Assembly (NCBI RefSeq): GCF_018320785.1
Contig: NC_054881.1
Location: forward strand, 43,872,424 to 43,936,423
Length of the DNA: 64,000 nt
DNA from: Cheilinus undulatus
Taxonomy: Eukaryota; Chordata; Actinopteri; Labriformes; Labridae
Direction: 5' to 3'
Part shown: positions 46,595 through 57,658 of the stretch, in pieces
Numbering within the stretch: the stretch's first letter is position 1
Layout of the letters: each line of letters starts with the position of its first letter
Program-made: the position numbers and the translations under genes
Notes under the pieces: generated by a model
The model's database searches: none
What the model was told of the DNA's origin: nothing
What the model saw: the letters and a program-made list of their open reading frames with translations, nothing else

Positions 46595-46624
46595 TGTGGG
46601 ATGTGTGTGTGTGTGTGTGTGTAG
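46595..46624. repeat. TG microsatellite
   Basis: A GTGTGTGTGT run of about 25 bp. The rest of 46073-47399 shows no recognised element. Confidence 0.85.
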
Positions 46625-47399
46625 GTGTTGTGTGTAGTTGTGCAGGCTTGTTGGTTTGTGGGGAGTGCTCTGTTTTGATTGTGATGTCATGCGGCGGGAA
46701 TGCTCACCGTTAAATATCCGACCAATCACGTGGGGGACGGCGCTGTGGGAAAGGTTTGCTGTTAATCCACGTGTTGCTTCTGTAGGGTAAAATTAAAGTT
46801 GTATTTATAAATCCTCTGTAAAACAGGCTTTAACAGGAGCCACAGATCAGTGGGTTTTTATGGTTTCAGGTTGTTGAAGTGTTTCACTCCCTGAGGCTGG
46901 CTGCACACCAGACCATCCTCAGATCTGAACTAGTTTTAAAACCCAGGGAGACCACAGACAGGAGGAGAGTTTCAGCTGATTCTTTATCTTATAATCCCCC
47001 AAATGCACACATTACACCAGTTATTCCCAAACTCTGTCTGCCAGCAAACACCAAAACACATCAACACAGTAGTACAGAGTTTATCAGTGAAGGAAAGCTG
47101 CTCTCACACAGGTAGGATGTGGAAAAATCAAAGTTATGACTCTCTGTTTAATACCCACGGTAAAGCTGGGCAAGATATGACTGATATTAATGTGATATGA
47201 ATGAATGATGATATGACCACTCATATTCGTGTCTTGGTGTTAAAGTTGGAGTACCGTATATCCTGGTAACATTTGGGGAGGGTATGACGGTGTTAAAAAG
47301 CGGCTACCCAATCCTACTGTGACCTTTAAGGAACTAAATGGACTTCAGTCCAGCAGGGACTAAAGTCCCAGGAAGATTCTGCAGATCAGACATCCTGGC

Positions 47400-47790
47400 G
47401 AGGACTGGGCAATTAATCGAAATTATTTTAAATTTCAACCTTCAAATCACAGAAGGTGCAGTATTTCTCTAACCTGTGTCCAAATGCCAATTTAAAACTG
47501 GTTTTACTGCAGAGATGTTTTGCTCTACTCATACAGTCATTCAGATGTTACATCTTTAGACTGGTTTACAAAAATCTCTTCCTTATTTGTGCACGTTTGT
47601 CTTAATCAATAAAAAGTGACATTCAAGGATCACCCTCTTCTATACAGCAGTTCATTATTAATCAGTATTGTTCAGCCCTAGTTAGATCTGTTGTGTTTGT
47701 TGAAAAATACATAAGATGAGGGACTTGGAAAATAATCACATACAAAATCACAATTTCAATGATAGAATGGTGGTTTCTGCTTCATAGTGG
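47400..47790. repeat. Dispersed repeat copy B (GGGCAATTAATCG family)
   Basis: It reads ACTGGGCAATTAATCGAAAT, then CTTCAAATCACAGAAGGTGC. It is homologous to 39425-39835 in the same orientation. Confidence 0.6.
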
Positions 47791-48147
47791 TTCAGGTCTA
47801 ATCCTGATTCAGCCAGGATTCAGAAAGACCAGGCAGTCAGCAGGAACCAGATTATATACTTCAATGTTTACAGAATAAATGTAACTGTTGGAGAAGCAGG
47901 GTTAGGGTTAGGATTTTTCAGTGGGTAAAATATTCTACCACAGAATTACATTTAGACCCTGGTCCCTGCAAAGGTTCCTAGTTCCCAGGTAGAGTTCCTG
48001 CCTACAGTATCAGTGACAGAGACACAGAACATGGGTGAAGATGTAGAGAAGATGCTCGCTCTATCCTGCAGCTCTGCCTTCAGTTTGAACAGCTTGGATT
48101 CAAACATTTAGCAGGATGTTCATCAGTCTGGATGTTTTCTGTTGTAG

Positions 48148-48270
48148 ATCTGTACAAAGATGCCGGAGGTTCGGGACCTCTCTGAAGCTCTGCCTGAGAT
48201 GCCCATGGACCCCATCACAGGAGTGGGAGTAGTGGCCTCCAGGAACAGGGCCCCCACTGGTTATGATGTG
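48148..48270 (+). CDS. mvb12b: mvb12b coding exon 1 (with 12 nt of 5' UTR)
   Basis: The acceptor is GTTGTAG and the first 12 nt are upstream of ATG 48160. It reads MPEVRDLSEALPEMPMDPIT and ends SRNRAPTGYDV. The 12 leader nt are open in frame, so a longer N-terminus is possible if an upstream coding exon exists. Confidence 0.94.
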
Positions 48271-51200
48271 GTGAGTTCTGAACACTAACAGACACAGATA
48301 CTGGAGTCATTTCTCTGGGATTAATTTAATATTTTGATTGATTACTGTTCCTGCAGGTGTCGACAACGACAGACGGTCTGGACGCTGATCTCTGGAAAGA
48401 CGGCCTCTTCAAATCCAAAGTGACCCGTTACCTCTGCTTCACCAGAGTCTTCTCTAAAGAAAACGTAAGTCTTTAATAAAGTAGACAGATAAACCTCTGA
48501 GGTCCTCATATGGAGTTAACAGTGACCGGCTCCTTTTCCCTGCAGAGTCATTTAGGAAACGTTCTGGTGGACATGAAGCTGATCGATATAAAGGACACTC
48601 TGCCGGTTGGATTCATCCCCATCCAGGAGACCGTCGACACACGTAGGTTTTCCAGACAAGAGCAAAAGAAGCATTGAAGTCAATATGTGCTAGAGCCGTC
48701 TTAAAGCGTTGCACCCTAACCCTAAAAACAGCACATCAGTGATGTTAATGAGCAGAAAGTTTGACTCTCTTCATTGTTTTTGTGACCCACAGAGGAGCAG
48801 GCGTTCAGGAAGAGGCGACTCTGCATCAAGTTTATTCCTCGAGACTCCACAGAAGCTGCCATCTGTGACATCCGCATCCTGGGACGCTCCAAACAGGCGC
48901 CCCCTCAGTACACTTTCATAGGGTGAGCAGACGGAGGTCACACGGGTTAGAATCAGAACTTTACTGGAGCTCTCAGAGAGTGTGAGTCACTCAGAAAACC
49001 TGAGACAGACAGAATGCTCTCAGATTTAAAGCTCATCTGCAGCTGGGAAATACAGGTTAGTGGGAGATTGCACATCTGTATCTGTCAGGGAGGCAATAGT
49101 GTCAGTTTTACCCAGAATTCCAGGTTTCCTGACATCAGAGTTGATCAACAAGACTTCTCTTAAACCCATGAGTGGAATCTGGGCAGGTTGCAGAGTTAAA
49201 TTCATGAGTGCTAAAGATCTGCAGAGAAATGTCCCTGAATCTGTGACTCATGTTTGGAGACGCTAGGAAAAATGGAGAGTTTGTCATTCTTATTGTGAAA
49301 CATAACCTCTCTTATGAAGTCTCTCCTGCTGCTTCTTTGCTGTGTAACAGGGAGCTGAACAACATGGGGATCTGGTACCGGATGGGGAACGTTCCTCGCG
49401 CCCAGGACTTGTCTCACACTCCGATCTCCAACAACATCCAGAACGTGAACTCGTCCTCCAGCTCTAACTCGGTCCCTGCTGCTCCCCTGCCCAAGTATGT
49501 CCGCCCTGGTCATGTCTGTACACGTGTGTCACATGTTTCCTGGATCAACACACACGGCCCAGTCTCTGTGCTCGGTCTGAAAGAGAAAAGAGGATGTTCT
49601 CTGTCCTCGACCGTCTTTCCACAGGGAGGAAACAGATCTATGTTTAGATTAGAGGAAACAGGAGGAACTGTCTGAAGAAGAGAGGAAGATGTCTGCTGTG
49701 TTTGTCATGTAGGTTTAGCTCTAGAGCTGTCTGATCACTCCCAAGATCCATCTTTGTATAGAGATAAATTCCAGCTGTTTATTACTCTGCCTCAGACTGA
49801 GATGGAGTCTACTCTGTGAGATAATCATGCCGTTTCTGTGCCTGGTTCTCCTCCTCCAGCAAAGGCCTGATTATCTAATGAGTCTAAATATGATGGAATT
49901 AGCGTTTCCTGTAGTGTGAGGTGAGCAAGGCAGGGTTGGGCATTGCTCTTGGTTTTCAGAGTTCAGTGCTAAATGGTGCCTTCAGTATGCTTTTAAGTGG
50001 GAAAACGACTCCAGAGACTCTGGGCCAGGCTTGGACCCAGAAGGATGTCAGAGATAGCAGTGGAGTGGTGCTGTCTACTGTAGGGCAGAGGGCTGCTCTT
50101 CACCTTAGTGTACCAAAATTAAAGCAAAGCTGCCAGCTGAGAGGAGGATCAGGAGAGCCACATCCTTTACCTGAGAGGGGCGGGGTCAGACAGCTCATTA
50201 ACATTTAAAGCCACAGACACAGAAACAGCTGGTTCTGAGCAGGGCTGAAACAGAGGGGTTTGTAGACATGCAGACATCAATACTGGAGTGTTTTTTCATG
50301 TTTTGGGACCTCTGAGACCGATATAAACTTGTCTTAAAGGGTCCTTAGAACAACTGTGATGGACAGAGGCCTTAAGCTTAGACTAACCCTGCGTTTCTTC
50401 TCTTTCAGGCACATCTCCATGACTCTCCCAGCGAGCTTCAGAGGAAAAAACACAACGAGACCGGACTACGAGCACCAGAACTCCAACCTGTACGCCATCT
50501 CAGGTCAGCAGCAGCCTCTCTCCTCCCGGATTTCTGTTTCTGTCAGTGAAGATGGACGTATCTCTTTGTGAATTTTGTTTTTGCTGAGTTAGTTAATTTT
50601 CGAATCGTGTCTTTTAGCGATGGATGGCGTTCCCTTCATGATCTCTGAGAAGTTCGCCTGTGCCTCATCTGACGTAAGTGTGAAAAAACACACAAAATTT
50701 CTACCACAATGCAGCCCATCTCTTTATTATTACTCTTTAACGTGACAGTAAACCCCCAGCTCAGAGATAACTCCGCCCACTTCAGACTTTGGTTCAGTTT
50801 GGTACTGAGAGTAGGGAGGGGGAAAGGACGGGGAAATACAGATGAAGATGGAGTGACATTGACCTCCCATTGCCAAAAAGTGACGCAGACTCCTGCTATG
50901 CTGCCTCAGAGTGATTGTGGTCTGTGAATAATGGGAGTGGTCTCTGAATGATAGGAGTGGTCTCTGAATGATGGGCGTGGTCTCTGGATGATGGGAGTGG
51001 TCTCTGAGTGATGGGCGTGGTCTTTGGGTGATGGGAGTGGTCTCTGGATGATGGGCGTGGTCTCTGGATGATGGGAGTGGTCTCTGAGTGATGGGCGTGG
51101 TCTCTGGATGATGGGCGTGGTCTCTGGATGATGGGCGTGGTCTCTGAATGATGGACGTGGTCTCTGGATGATGGGAGTGGTCTCTGAGTGATGGGAGTGG

Positions 51201-53436
51201 TCTCTGAATGGTGGGCGTGGTCTCTGGATGATGGGAGTGGTCTCTGAGTGATGGGAGTGGTCTCTGGATGATGGCAGTGGTCTCTGGATGATGGGAGTGG
51301 TCTCTGAATGGATGGGAGTGGTCTCTGGATGATGGGAGTGGTCTCTGGCTGATGGGAGTGGTCTCTGAATGGATGGGAGTGGTCTCTGGATGATGGGAGT
51401 GGTCTCTGCATGATGGGAGTGGTCTCTGAATGGATGGGAGTGGTCTCTGGATGATGGGAGTGGTCTCTGAATGGATGGGAGTGGTCTCTGGATGATGGGA
51501 GTGGTCTCTGAATGGATGGGAGTGGTCTCTGAATGATGGGCGTGGTCTCTGAATGATGGGAGTGGTCTCTGGATGATGGGAGTGGTCTCTGAATGGATGG
51601 GAGTGGTCTCTGGATGATGGGAGTGGTCTCTGGATGATGGGAGTGGTCTCTGAGTGATGGGCGTGGTCTCTGCATGATGGGAGTGGTCTCTGGATGATGG
51701 GAGTGGTCTCTGAATGGATGGGAGTGGTCTCTGGATGATGGGAGTGGTCTCTGAGTGATGGGAGTGGTCTCTGAATGGTGGGCGTGGTCTCTGGATGATG
51801 GGAGTGGTCTCTGAGTGATGGGAGTGGTCTCTCAATGGTAAAGTTGGTTAGAGGTTGTACCGTTCTACCTTTTTTATAAAGTTTGTGACATAAGCCACAC
51901 CCTTTCAAAGAAGATTTTGTCCCTTTTAGCTAATTAAAAGCCATCAACTGTAGATTTCTATCAGTTTTGGTGAAATATCAGAAATAACAGCAGCAGTGAT
52001 GTGTTTATCATAGTTCAGTCAGATTCTTAGAGCTGAAATGAGTGTTCACTACCTCTTTGAGAAACGGCTGAATCAGGGTAAATCTTAAACCACAGCGCTA
52101 ACGTCTCTTCTCTCTGATCAGCTGCAGCAGATCGATCTGATGGGAATCACTATCAAGTCTCTGGCTGAGATCGAGAAAGAGGTAGGTCTGCTACAGACAC
52201 AGAGGGTTTATTTAAATATGAAGGCAATCCCACATGCTTCACACAAACAAACATGCAGGTAAAGAACAGACGACATACTGGAACTAAATGGTAAAATGTG
52301 AAAATATAGCAGGACTAAGGATGTTTTAAAAAACTGAACAGTCAGCAGATTATTTCTGATGAATCCAGTCTTGAATAAAAAAACAGAGCAGACATTTGGG
52401 CGTGTTAGAGCCGGTTAGCTTGGACATTTTTTGGAACAACATTGAACTCCTGTGATTTATAAAACGCCCAGTGTTCCCATGGTCCTTAAAAACTGGTTAA
52501 AATTCATAGAGTTGTAGTTGTTGCATTTTTAGCCCTTTTACAGAGTGATATAATTTTACCTTTGGTTTTAAAATAGAAGTATTTTCATCTCTACACTGAT
52601 TCTGATACCAGAGTGTTGGCTATCAGCTGATATTGATCCCATACCTTTGTGTACTGTACAGAAATAGGATCATGATGTTCAGCCTCTTAAAGTTGGATTC
52701 CTGCTGATTATTGTGGGTTTTAGTGCTAAATATCAAAATAACAGAACAGTCTGCCATTGGTCGACAGCCCCTCACAAACAGCTGCCATTAGCATTTATTA
52801 GCATCAAGCTAGTGGCAACAATGATAGAAAATGGATTAAAGATGTTAAATTTGAATCTGCTGGTGTGGATTTAATCTCTGGAGTGAGTTTCAGGCTCACT
52901 GAAGAGCTGCTCAGTAGAACGGCACAAGAGAAAAAAACGGAGCTATGATTTATGGCTCAGAAGTTATTTAACGTTTAATAACCTGCTTAACTTCTTGTCC
53001 TGTAAACAAAGCTGGTCTGGGAGGTTAGAATAAACTCGTACTGAGAATAATTACCACACAGCCTGCAGACTTTGCTGCTGTAGGTCTGCAGCTCTATGAT
53101 GTGCTTTTATTTTGAAGGACTTGTCTCCAGTCAGAGCTGTTAAATTGTTGTTGATAATATTCAGGTAGTCCTGATCCTAGACCAGTCAGGGACCAGTTCT
53201 CTAAACGCCTGCTCTGACAGACAGGAATGTTTGTGTTCTTCTGAAGTCCACCAGAGGGCGCTGTTGTCTTCAGTTTGCTGTGAAGGAGATCTGATGGATG
53301 GTGTTTTCAGGGTGTCTTCCATGTTAAATGTGACCTTCTCCTCTGTCAGTATGACTACAGTTTCCGTACCGAGCACAGCGCCGCTGCTCGCCTCCCCCCC
53401 AGTCCAACACGGACCTCCCTGAGCTCCGAGGCCTGA
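48160..53436 (+). CDS. mvb12b: mvb12b / FAM125B, ESCRT-I subunit (9 coding exons)
   Basis: This is multivesicular body subunit 12B, a metazoan ESCRT-I component that acts on endosomes in sorting ubiquitinated cargo. Coding exons are 48160-48270, 48357-48464, 48546-48642, 48793-48922, 49351-49494, 50409-50503, 50618-50673, 52122-52181 and 53350-53436. All are GT-AG and in frame, giving 888 nt or 295 aa. It starts MPEVRDLSEALPEMPMDPIT, matching the human short start; the human long isoform has about 31 more N-terminal residues. By family knowledge a membrane-binding MABP domain covers roughly residues 12-160, a Ser/Asn-rich linker about 165-196, and the UMA domain about 219-272. The C-terminus keeps SAAARLPPSPTR, then a divergent tail. 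Introns carry a 20-bp minisatellite (50.9-51.8 kb) and a MITE fragment. No defect was seen. Confidence 0.96.
48357..48464 (+). CDS. mvb12b: mvb12b coding exon 2 (MABP domain)
   Basis: It reads VSTTTDGLDADLWKDGLFKS and ends CFTRVFSKEN, phase 0 at both ends. The preceding intron is only 86 bp. Confidence 0.95.
48546..48642 (+). CDS. mvb12b: mvb12b coding exon 3 (MABP domain)
   Basis: It reads SHLGNVLVDMKLIDIKDTLP and then VGFIPIQETVDT. The donor is ACAC|GTAGGT. Confidence 0.95.
48793..48922 (+). CDS. mvb12b: mvb12b coding exon 4 (MABP domain)
   Basis: It reads EQAFRKRRLCIKFIPRDSTE and ends SKQAPPQYTFIG, conserved in MVB12 proteins. Confidence 0.95.
49351..49494 (+). CDS. mvb12b: mvb12b coding exon 5 (end of MABP and linker)
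   Basis: It reads ELNNMGIWYRMGNVPRAQDL, then a low-complexity Asn/Ser linker ending PAAPLP. The human linker is Ser/Thr/Pro-rich and differs in sequence. Confidence 0.94.
49860..50345. mobile_element. MITE copy in mvb12b intron (right half clear)
   Basis: GGGGCGGGGTCAGACAGCTC, CATTAACATTTAAAGCCACA and GACATGCAGACATCAATACT match 7020-7135. It ends near CTTGTCTTAAAGGGTCC. The left boundary is uncertain, because 49860-50140 has only weak similarity. Confidence 0.55.
50409..50503 (+). CDS. mvb12b: mvb12b coding exon 6 (start of UMA domain)
   Basis: It reads HISMTLPASFRGKNTTRPDY and ends NSNLYAIS. The acceptor is CTTTCAG. Confidence 0.95.
50618..50673 (+). CDS. mvb12b: mvb12b coding exon 7 (UMA domain)
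   Basis: It reads AMDGVPFMISEKFACASSD, the core of the UMA domain. The donor is GAC|GTAAGT. Confidence 0.94.
50921..51836. repeat. 20-bp minisatellite in an mvb12b intron
   Basis: About 45 copies of GGGAGTGGTCTCTGGATGAT, with CGTGG, GAGTG and AATGG variants; some units are 21 bp (AATGGATGG). All three minus frames stay open (up to 392 codons, SRDHSHHPETTP-type repeats). A 20-bp unit read in three frames gives the same peptide cycle, so this is not coding. Confidence 0.96.
51840..52121. other. mvb12b intron, no recognised element
   Basis: Nothing was recognised here or in the next intron, 52182-53349. Confidence 0.4.
52122..52181 (+). CDS. mvb12b: mvb12b coding exon 8 (UMA domain)
   Basis: It reads LQQIDLMGITIKSLAEIEKE. 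A second acceptor CTGCAG six bases downstream could remove two residues (LQ); the first AG was chosen by length match. Confidence 0.93.
53350..53436 (+). CDS. mvb12b: mvb12b coding exon 9 (stop codon exon)
   Basis: It reads YDYSFRTEHSAAARLPPSPT, then RTSLSSEA and TGA at 53434-53436. The last eight residues differ from human, which is common at this end. Confidence 0.94.
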   Translation, partial: YDYSFRTEHSAAARLPPSPTRTSLSSEA

Positions 53437-53457
53437 GGACGCCGTCTGACCTCCAGA

Positions 53458-53480
53458 TCATCATCATCATCATCATCATC
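53458..53480. repeat. ATC trinucleotide run in the mvb12b 3' UTR
   Basis: Seven or eight ATC copies start 20 nt after the stop codon. Confidence 0.85.
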
Positions 53481-54480
53481 CACCTCCTGTACGGACCACA
53501 GGAGACACAAACACACATAACTACTGAGGACAAACACACAACAACACAACAAAGACTAGTGTAGAGACTCTGGGTGTGAGGTAGAGCCACGGCCAGCTGG
53601 ACTAAAGAGACGGAGTAACCTTTTCTGGTTGGAGGACACGGAAACATCCACCTGGTTTTAGATCCTTTCTTTCTCACTGACGTGTTCTTCTTTCTGTGAA
53701 TCAGACTTCCTGTCAGGAGGACGAGTTTCAAACAAAGGAGAGGATAAAACCACTTTTCCTTCTGATGGAGGACGGCGTCCTGAGACTCTGAGAGCCGCCG
53801 TCATGTCCGCCTCGATCACACGACCGTCTGCAGCTCTAGGAGGCACCATCAACAGGAAATAGATGGCTAAACTTCCTGTGGTGGATGAAGACTGTGATGT
53901 TTAGGTGTTACTGTAAAATAATGTTTGTGAGTGCACTTTGTGTTCCTGGATTTCAGTGTTTGTGAACCACTCTGTGTGCCGTCTATGGACATGAGCTGCA
54001 GCTTTATCTGGACTAGAACCACTGCTACTGTCAGCTCCATCAACCACTCCTGCTTTTGTCCTTAGAGCCGGCTATGGTTTTTATTTTAGTCTGAGTTTGG
54101 TACAACACAGAATAATGCTCTCTTACTTTTACTATAAATATTCTCTCACGCTGTTACAACAAGAACAAGTCTAGAAAAATCTGGGCGTTAACATCCCAGA
54201 AAAGGTCATCTCTCTGTTCAGTCATTATAGTTTACACTCCACCGTTACTAAACTTCTCTTACTCTCTCTAGATCAGTCTTTAAATCAGTGAAAAGTAAGG
54301 CCAGATTCTCCTCCCTCTCCATGCTGCTGGTCTGATCTCCTGCACCTTCAGGCCTACATCCTCATGCAGCACCTGCATACCTTTGTTTACAACGAGTGCA
54401 GCGTCAGAGCAGCGCGGTCCCGTCACAGAGAGCCTGTCTGCAGCCGGACTGACTTTGTAGCTCATTCTGCCTCGTTGGGC

Positions 54481-54648
54481 TCAGATACGGCGCTCTGACA
54501 CTCAGATACGGCGCTCTGACACTCAGATACGGCGCTCTGACACTCAGATACGGCGCTCTGACACTCAGATATGGCGCTCTGACACTCAGATACGGCGCTC
54601 TGACACTCAGATACGGCGCTCTGACACTCAGATACGGCGCTCTGACAC
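54481..54648. repeat. 21-bp minisatellite in the mvb12b 3' UTR
   Basis: Eight copies of TCAGATACGGCGCTCTGACAC, near-identical; one carries ATATGG. On the minus strand it reads as SECQSAV heptads, a by-product of the 21-bp period. Confidence 0.93.
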
Positions 54649-54799
54649 TGCCAGAGCTCTAGATGGAGCATAGATTTGGGGGTCAAACATGCTCAGGCAT
54701 GACTCTGGTTTCTGAGTCAGAGTGCGCCCTAAGACTACCAAACCGCTCTGGATGAAAGCCTCCCAGACCAGGTCTGTATGTGGTCTGAGCTGTTAATCT

Positions 54800-55020
54800 C
54801 AAGCTATTTTCACACTGCCTCTCTTTTCCCTGTCTGTTATGCCTTCGCTCCGCAACGCCGTTATGAATGAAAGCGACCGTTCCGCAATGGGGGGTCGATC
54901 TCGCCCCGCTTCTGATCTGGATCGAGAGGTAGTATCAGAGCCGTAACAGACTTTTCTGCAACGAGTGTGAAAGGATGTCATGGCATTCTGCAACGGCGAG
55001 TGTGCGCTGCTGTCTCCATA
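54800..55020. mobile_element. MITE-like segment with inverted ends
   Basis: TTTTCACACTGCCTCTC...CTGTTATG near the left faces GTAACAGACTTTTCTGCAACG...GTGTGAAA on the right. CpG-rich text in between suggests a fairly young insertion in the mvb12b 3' UTR. The family is not assigned. Confidence 0.35.
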
Positions 55021-56197
55021 AACAGGAGATTTAAAAACCAGCGCCGTTTAATCGAGCGGCATTTAATCGGAGAAAACAACAGCGGGATAAAACAAAGAAT
55101 AATGTGGGTTAACTGGAGAGACTGAGGTTAGAGAGCTGATCACACTCTGTCCAGGAGAGGAGAGAGCAGACACATCTCTGCTCACAGCAGCGTCTGAAAA
55201 CTTCCATGATGTGTTCAAGTGAGCTCGGTACTCTGAAGTTTCTGACCTCCAGTGTAAATAGTGCGCTGTGACACTGCTTAAAGTCGGACCTCCAACTCAG
55301 AAACATGGAGGAAAAAAGTCTATTGGATCTAATCAATCAAAATGAATTTTCATGTTATTTTCCCCGTATTTCGTTTAGAAAATACAAAGTTTTGAACCGA
55401 GAAATCCAGAGCTTCGAGTTTCTTTGGAAGCAGCAGCTCGGGCAGCGGCTGCCATCTGATTACGGGACGCCGGTGTGTGTGTGTGTAAGCTCGGGCGTGC
55501 ACGGCTCTGTTACATCTTTGTGTGAATTGCTGGTTGTGGAACAGAGACGGGGATTCCTTTCAGCCTTTATTGCAGAATCTCTGTAAAACCGGCTTCAGTC
55601 TGGTTTCAGGATGCTCTGAGCTGCTCTGAGCTGCACTCAGCGAGGTTTTAGGCTAACTCCATGTGATCTGATCAGCCAGTAGGGATGTTGGTGCATGGAG
55701 TATTATGTACTGAAAAAGCCTCATTTCCTCTTTTTCATACATGCATTTTTCACATCTGCAGCTGAATCTTCCTCCGTGTTTACCTGTTCAGATCATGTTT
55801 TTATAAATCTAAATTTCATCTCCTTCAACAGTTGAATATCATTCTCACTTTGCTGCTGCTCTTCTGAGTTTTACATTCTCGTTTTTTATTTTGATTCTGT
55901 TTTTTTATATTTTTATCACCACGTCTGAGAATCACTAACGCCTTAGATAACATGTTTAGTTCACTGTGTGTTGGATTTTATTTGTAATAATACAGAAAAA
56001 TGTGTTAAACTTTGAGGGTTTAGCTTCAGAATAACTCTTATTGGACGAGCCCGATGTTCAAAGCTGACTTTATTTCTGCAGTGTCAGCATTATCACATCC
56101 TAACTGCATGGATTAACATTTATGTTCTGTTTTATTTATTAGTCCTGTGGCTTTATCGTGAGCGTGTACGTTAGTCCTTTGCACTGCAGACGTGTGA

Positions 56198-56203
56198 AAT
56201 AAA
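56198..56203 (+). terminator. mvb12b: Candidate mvb12b polyadenylation signal
   Basis: AATAAA follows a T-rich and GTGT-containing context and lies 2.76 kb after the stop codon. Confidence 0.4.
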
Positions 56204-56631
56204 AGGACCCCGGCTCATGTCCATGTGACGCTCTGTGATAAGCTATCATCTCTGCTAACTAACCCGGTGTCTGCATTAACGGCACTGATTTTATAACGTC
56301 TGTCCGTCTGCATGCAGGACGTCCCACCTGTCAATACGACAGGTGTTTGTCTCCAAAACTAGAAATATTCTGTAAAGAACGAACAAAAACCACATCAGTA
56401 GAGTTTGTATTCTGAAGAAGTTTTATTAAACTATGAAGAAATGAAGACTTGGGCCTCACCTTTGATTTTATCCTGTTAAAATGAAGTCAGAGAGTTTTTA
56501 CTGATGAAGGAAATGTGGTTTACTGAGGTAACTTCAGCTGCATCAGGTGAGGGCTTTAAAGGAGAAATTGGAGGGGAGAAGATGGAGCACAGGGCCAAAA
56601 ACAGCTGGACTAATAGAGGGAACAATGGCTG

Positions 56632-56639
56632 GTCCCCCC

Positions 56640-56672
<33 letters not shown>
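56632..56672. repeat. C-run plus CA microsatellite
   Basis: A C8-9 run is followed by about 14 CA units. The open frames on either side are shadows. Confidence 0.9.
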
Positions 56673-56699
56673 TTACCTGTGACAAGTGGAGCCACCCCA

Positions 56700-56905
56700 C
56701 CCCTGGACCCAAGAGAGAAGAAAAAGTGACACTGCCGCCAAAACTCGACTTAGATTTTATTGTTTCAGTTAAAAACGCCGGTGCATGCTTATGACTGGTG
56801 TATAAACAACATAACTGCTTCATCAACAAAACCTTGCCCCCCCCCAAGATCTTTGATGTCCCCGAGAGGTCTCGAGCCCCAGATTGGGAACCACTGGTCT
56901 ACAGG
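56700..56905. mobile_element. hAT-type element end
   Basis: The right end reads CCAGATTGGGAACCACTGG, the reverse complement of CAGTGGTTCCCAATCTGG, a common hAT terminus in fish. The left boundary is unclear. Confidence 0.55.
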
Positions 56906-57039
56906 AAGCTGTGAATTTGAACATGGATCTGGACAACCAGTGCTGGGTAGATTTTAACTACAGAATGCAGCCAAACTCTGACAGTGAGGAAAACCTTAAC
57001 CCTATTAAATATCTCTGCTCTTTACTAACACGGTTCTAT

Positions 57040-57128
57040 GTCTGAGCTGGGCCGGTCTGAGCAGGGCCGGTCTGAGCTGGGCCGGTCTGAGCTGGGCCGG
57101 TCTGGTCTGAGCTGGGCCGGTCTGGACT
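57040..57128. repeat. GGTCTGAGCTGGGCC repeat
   Basis: About five 15-bp copies with one internal GGTCT duplication. Confidence 0.8.
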
Positions 57129-57494
57129 GTGGATGTGGGCTCTAATATGACGTCCTCCCGTCAAAGATCTGCTGCCTCCAATAAGCTGAGGAGTTTTAAA
57201 GGTTCTTCAGAGACCAAAGCTGAGGGTCTGTTTGATGGTGGTGTAAAAATCTCAGCTCCTGACTCTCTCTAACCCTTAAAGTGGGTTTATTCCTCTGTGG
57301 TGGTCTTCAAACACTGACTCTGAAGAATCAAAGAGAAGTTTGATCTGTGGCTTTAACACGGGTTTAACACGTGTGTCCTCTTTATAGAGCAGAGAGAACG
57401 TCACGGCTCCACCGCAGAGAGAGAGGCTGGAAAAGTCAGATCTCTCTGGGACAGGGTTTAATCCTGGGGACGGTCTGAGTCAGAGTCTAACATG

Positions 57495-57658
57495 GTTTAG
57501 TTTGGTTTGGTTTAGTTTAGTTTAGTTTAGTTTAGTTTAGTTTAGTTTGGTTTAGTTTGGTTTAGTTTAGTTTAGTTTAGTTTAGTTTAGTTTAGTTTAG
57601 TTTAGTTTAGTTTAGTTTAGTTTAGTTTAGTTTAGTTAAGTTTAGTTTAGTTTAGTCC
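57495..57658. repeat. TTTAG pentanucleotide tract
   Basis: TTTAG copies with scattered TTTGG variants. It runs straight into the 15-bp array that follows. Confidence 0.95.

Larger units (their letters stand above)
53437..56203 (+). other. mvb12b: Probable long 3' UTR of mvb12b
   Basis: No earlier AATAAA was noticed after the stop codon; the first good one is at 56198-56203. The stretch contains an ATC triplet run (53458-53480), a 21-bp minisatellite (54481-54648) and a MITE-like insertion (about 54800-55020). The plus-strand open frame at 55305-55583 (93 codons) has no recognisable domain and is left uncalled. An earlier non-canonical poly(A) site is possible. Confidence 0.45.

Noticed and set aside
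48714-48726. Telomere-like CCCTAACCCTAA
   Set aside because: Only two copies, inside an mvb12b intron. This is chance level.
49250-49675. 141-codon plus frame over an mvb12b exon
   Set aside because: It reads the supported exon 49351-49494 in its true frame but continues into introns on both sides. Splice sites and homology define the exon instead.
50730-51908. Minus-strand frames of 392, 309 and 259 codons
   Set aside because: All three frames over the same 20-bp minisatellite are open and give the same peptide. The DNA is intronic to mvb12b on the other strand.
54462-54686. SECQSAV heptad repeat protein on minus
   Set aside because: It is an artefact of a 21-bp repeat in a probable 3' UTR.
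55305-55583. 93-codon plus-strand open frame
   Set aside because: No recognised domain, it contains a GT microsatellite-coded VCVCV run, and it lies in a region with MITE-like text. Too weak to call a gene.
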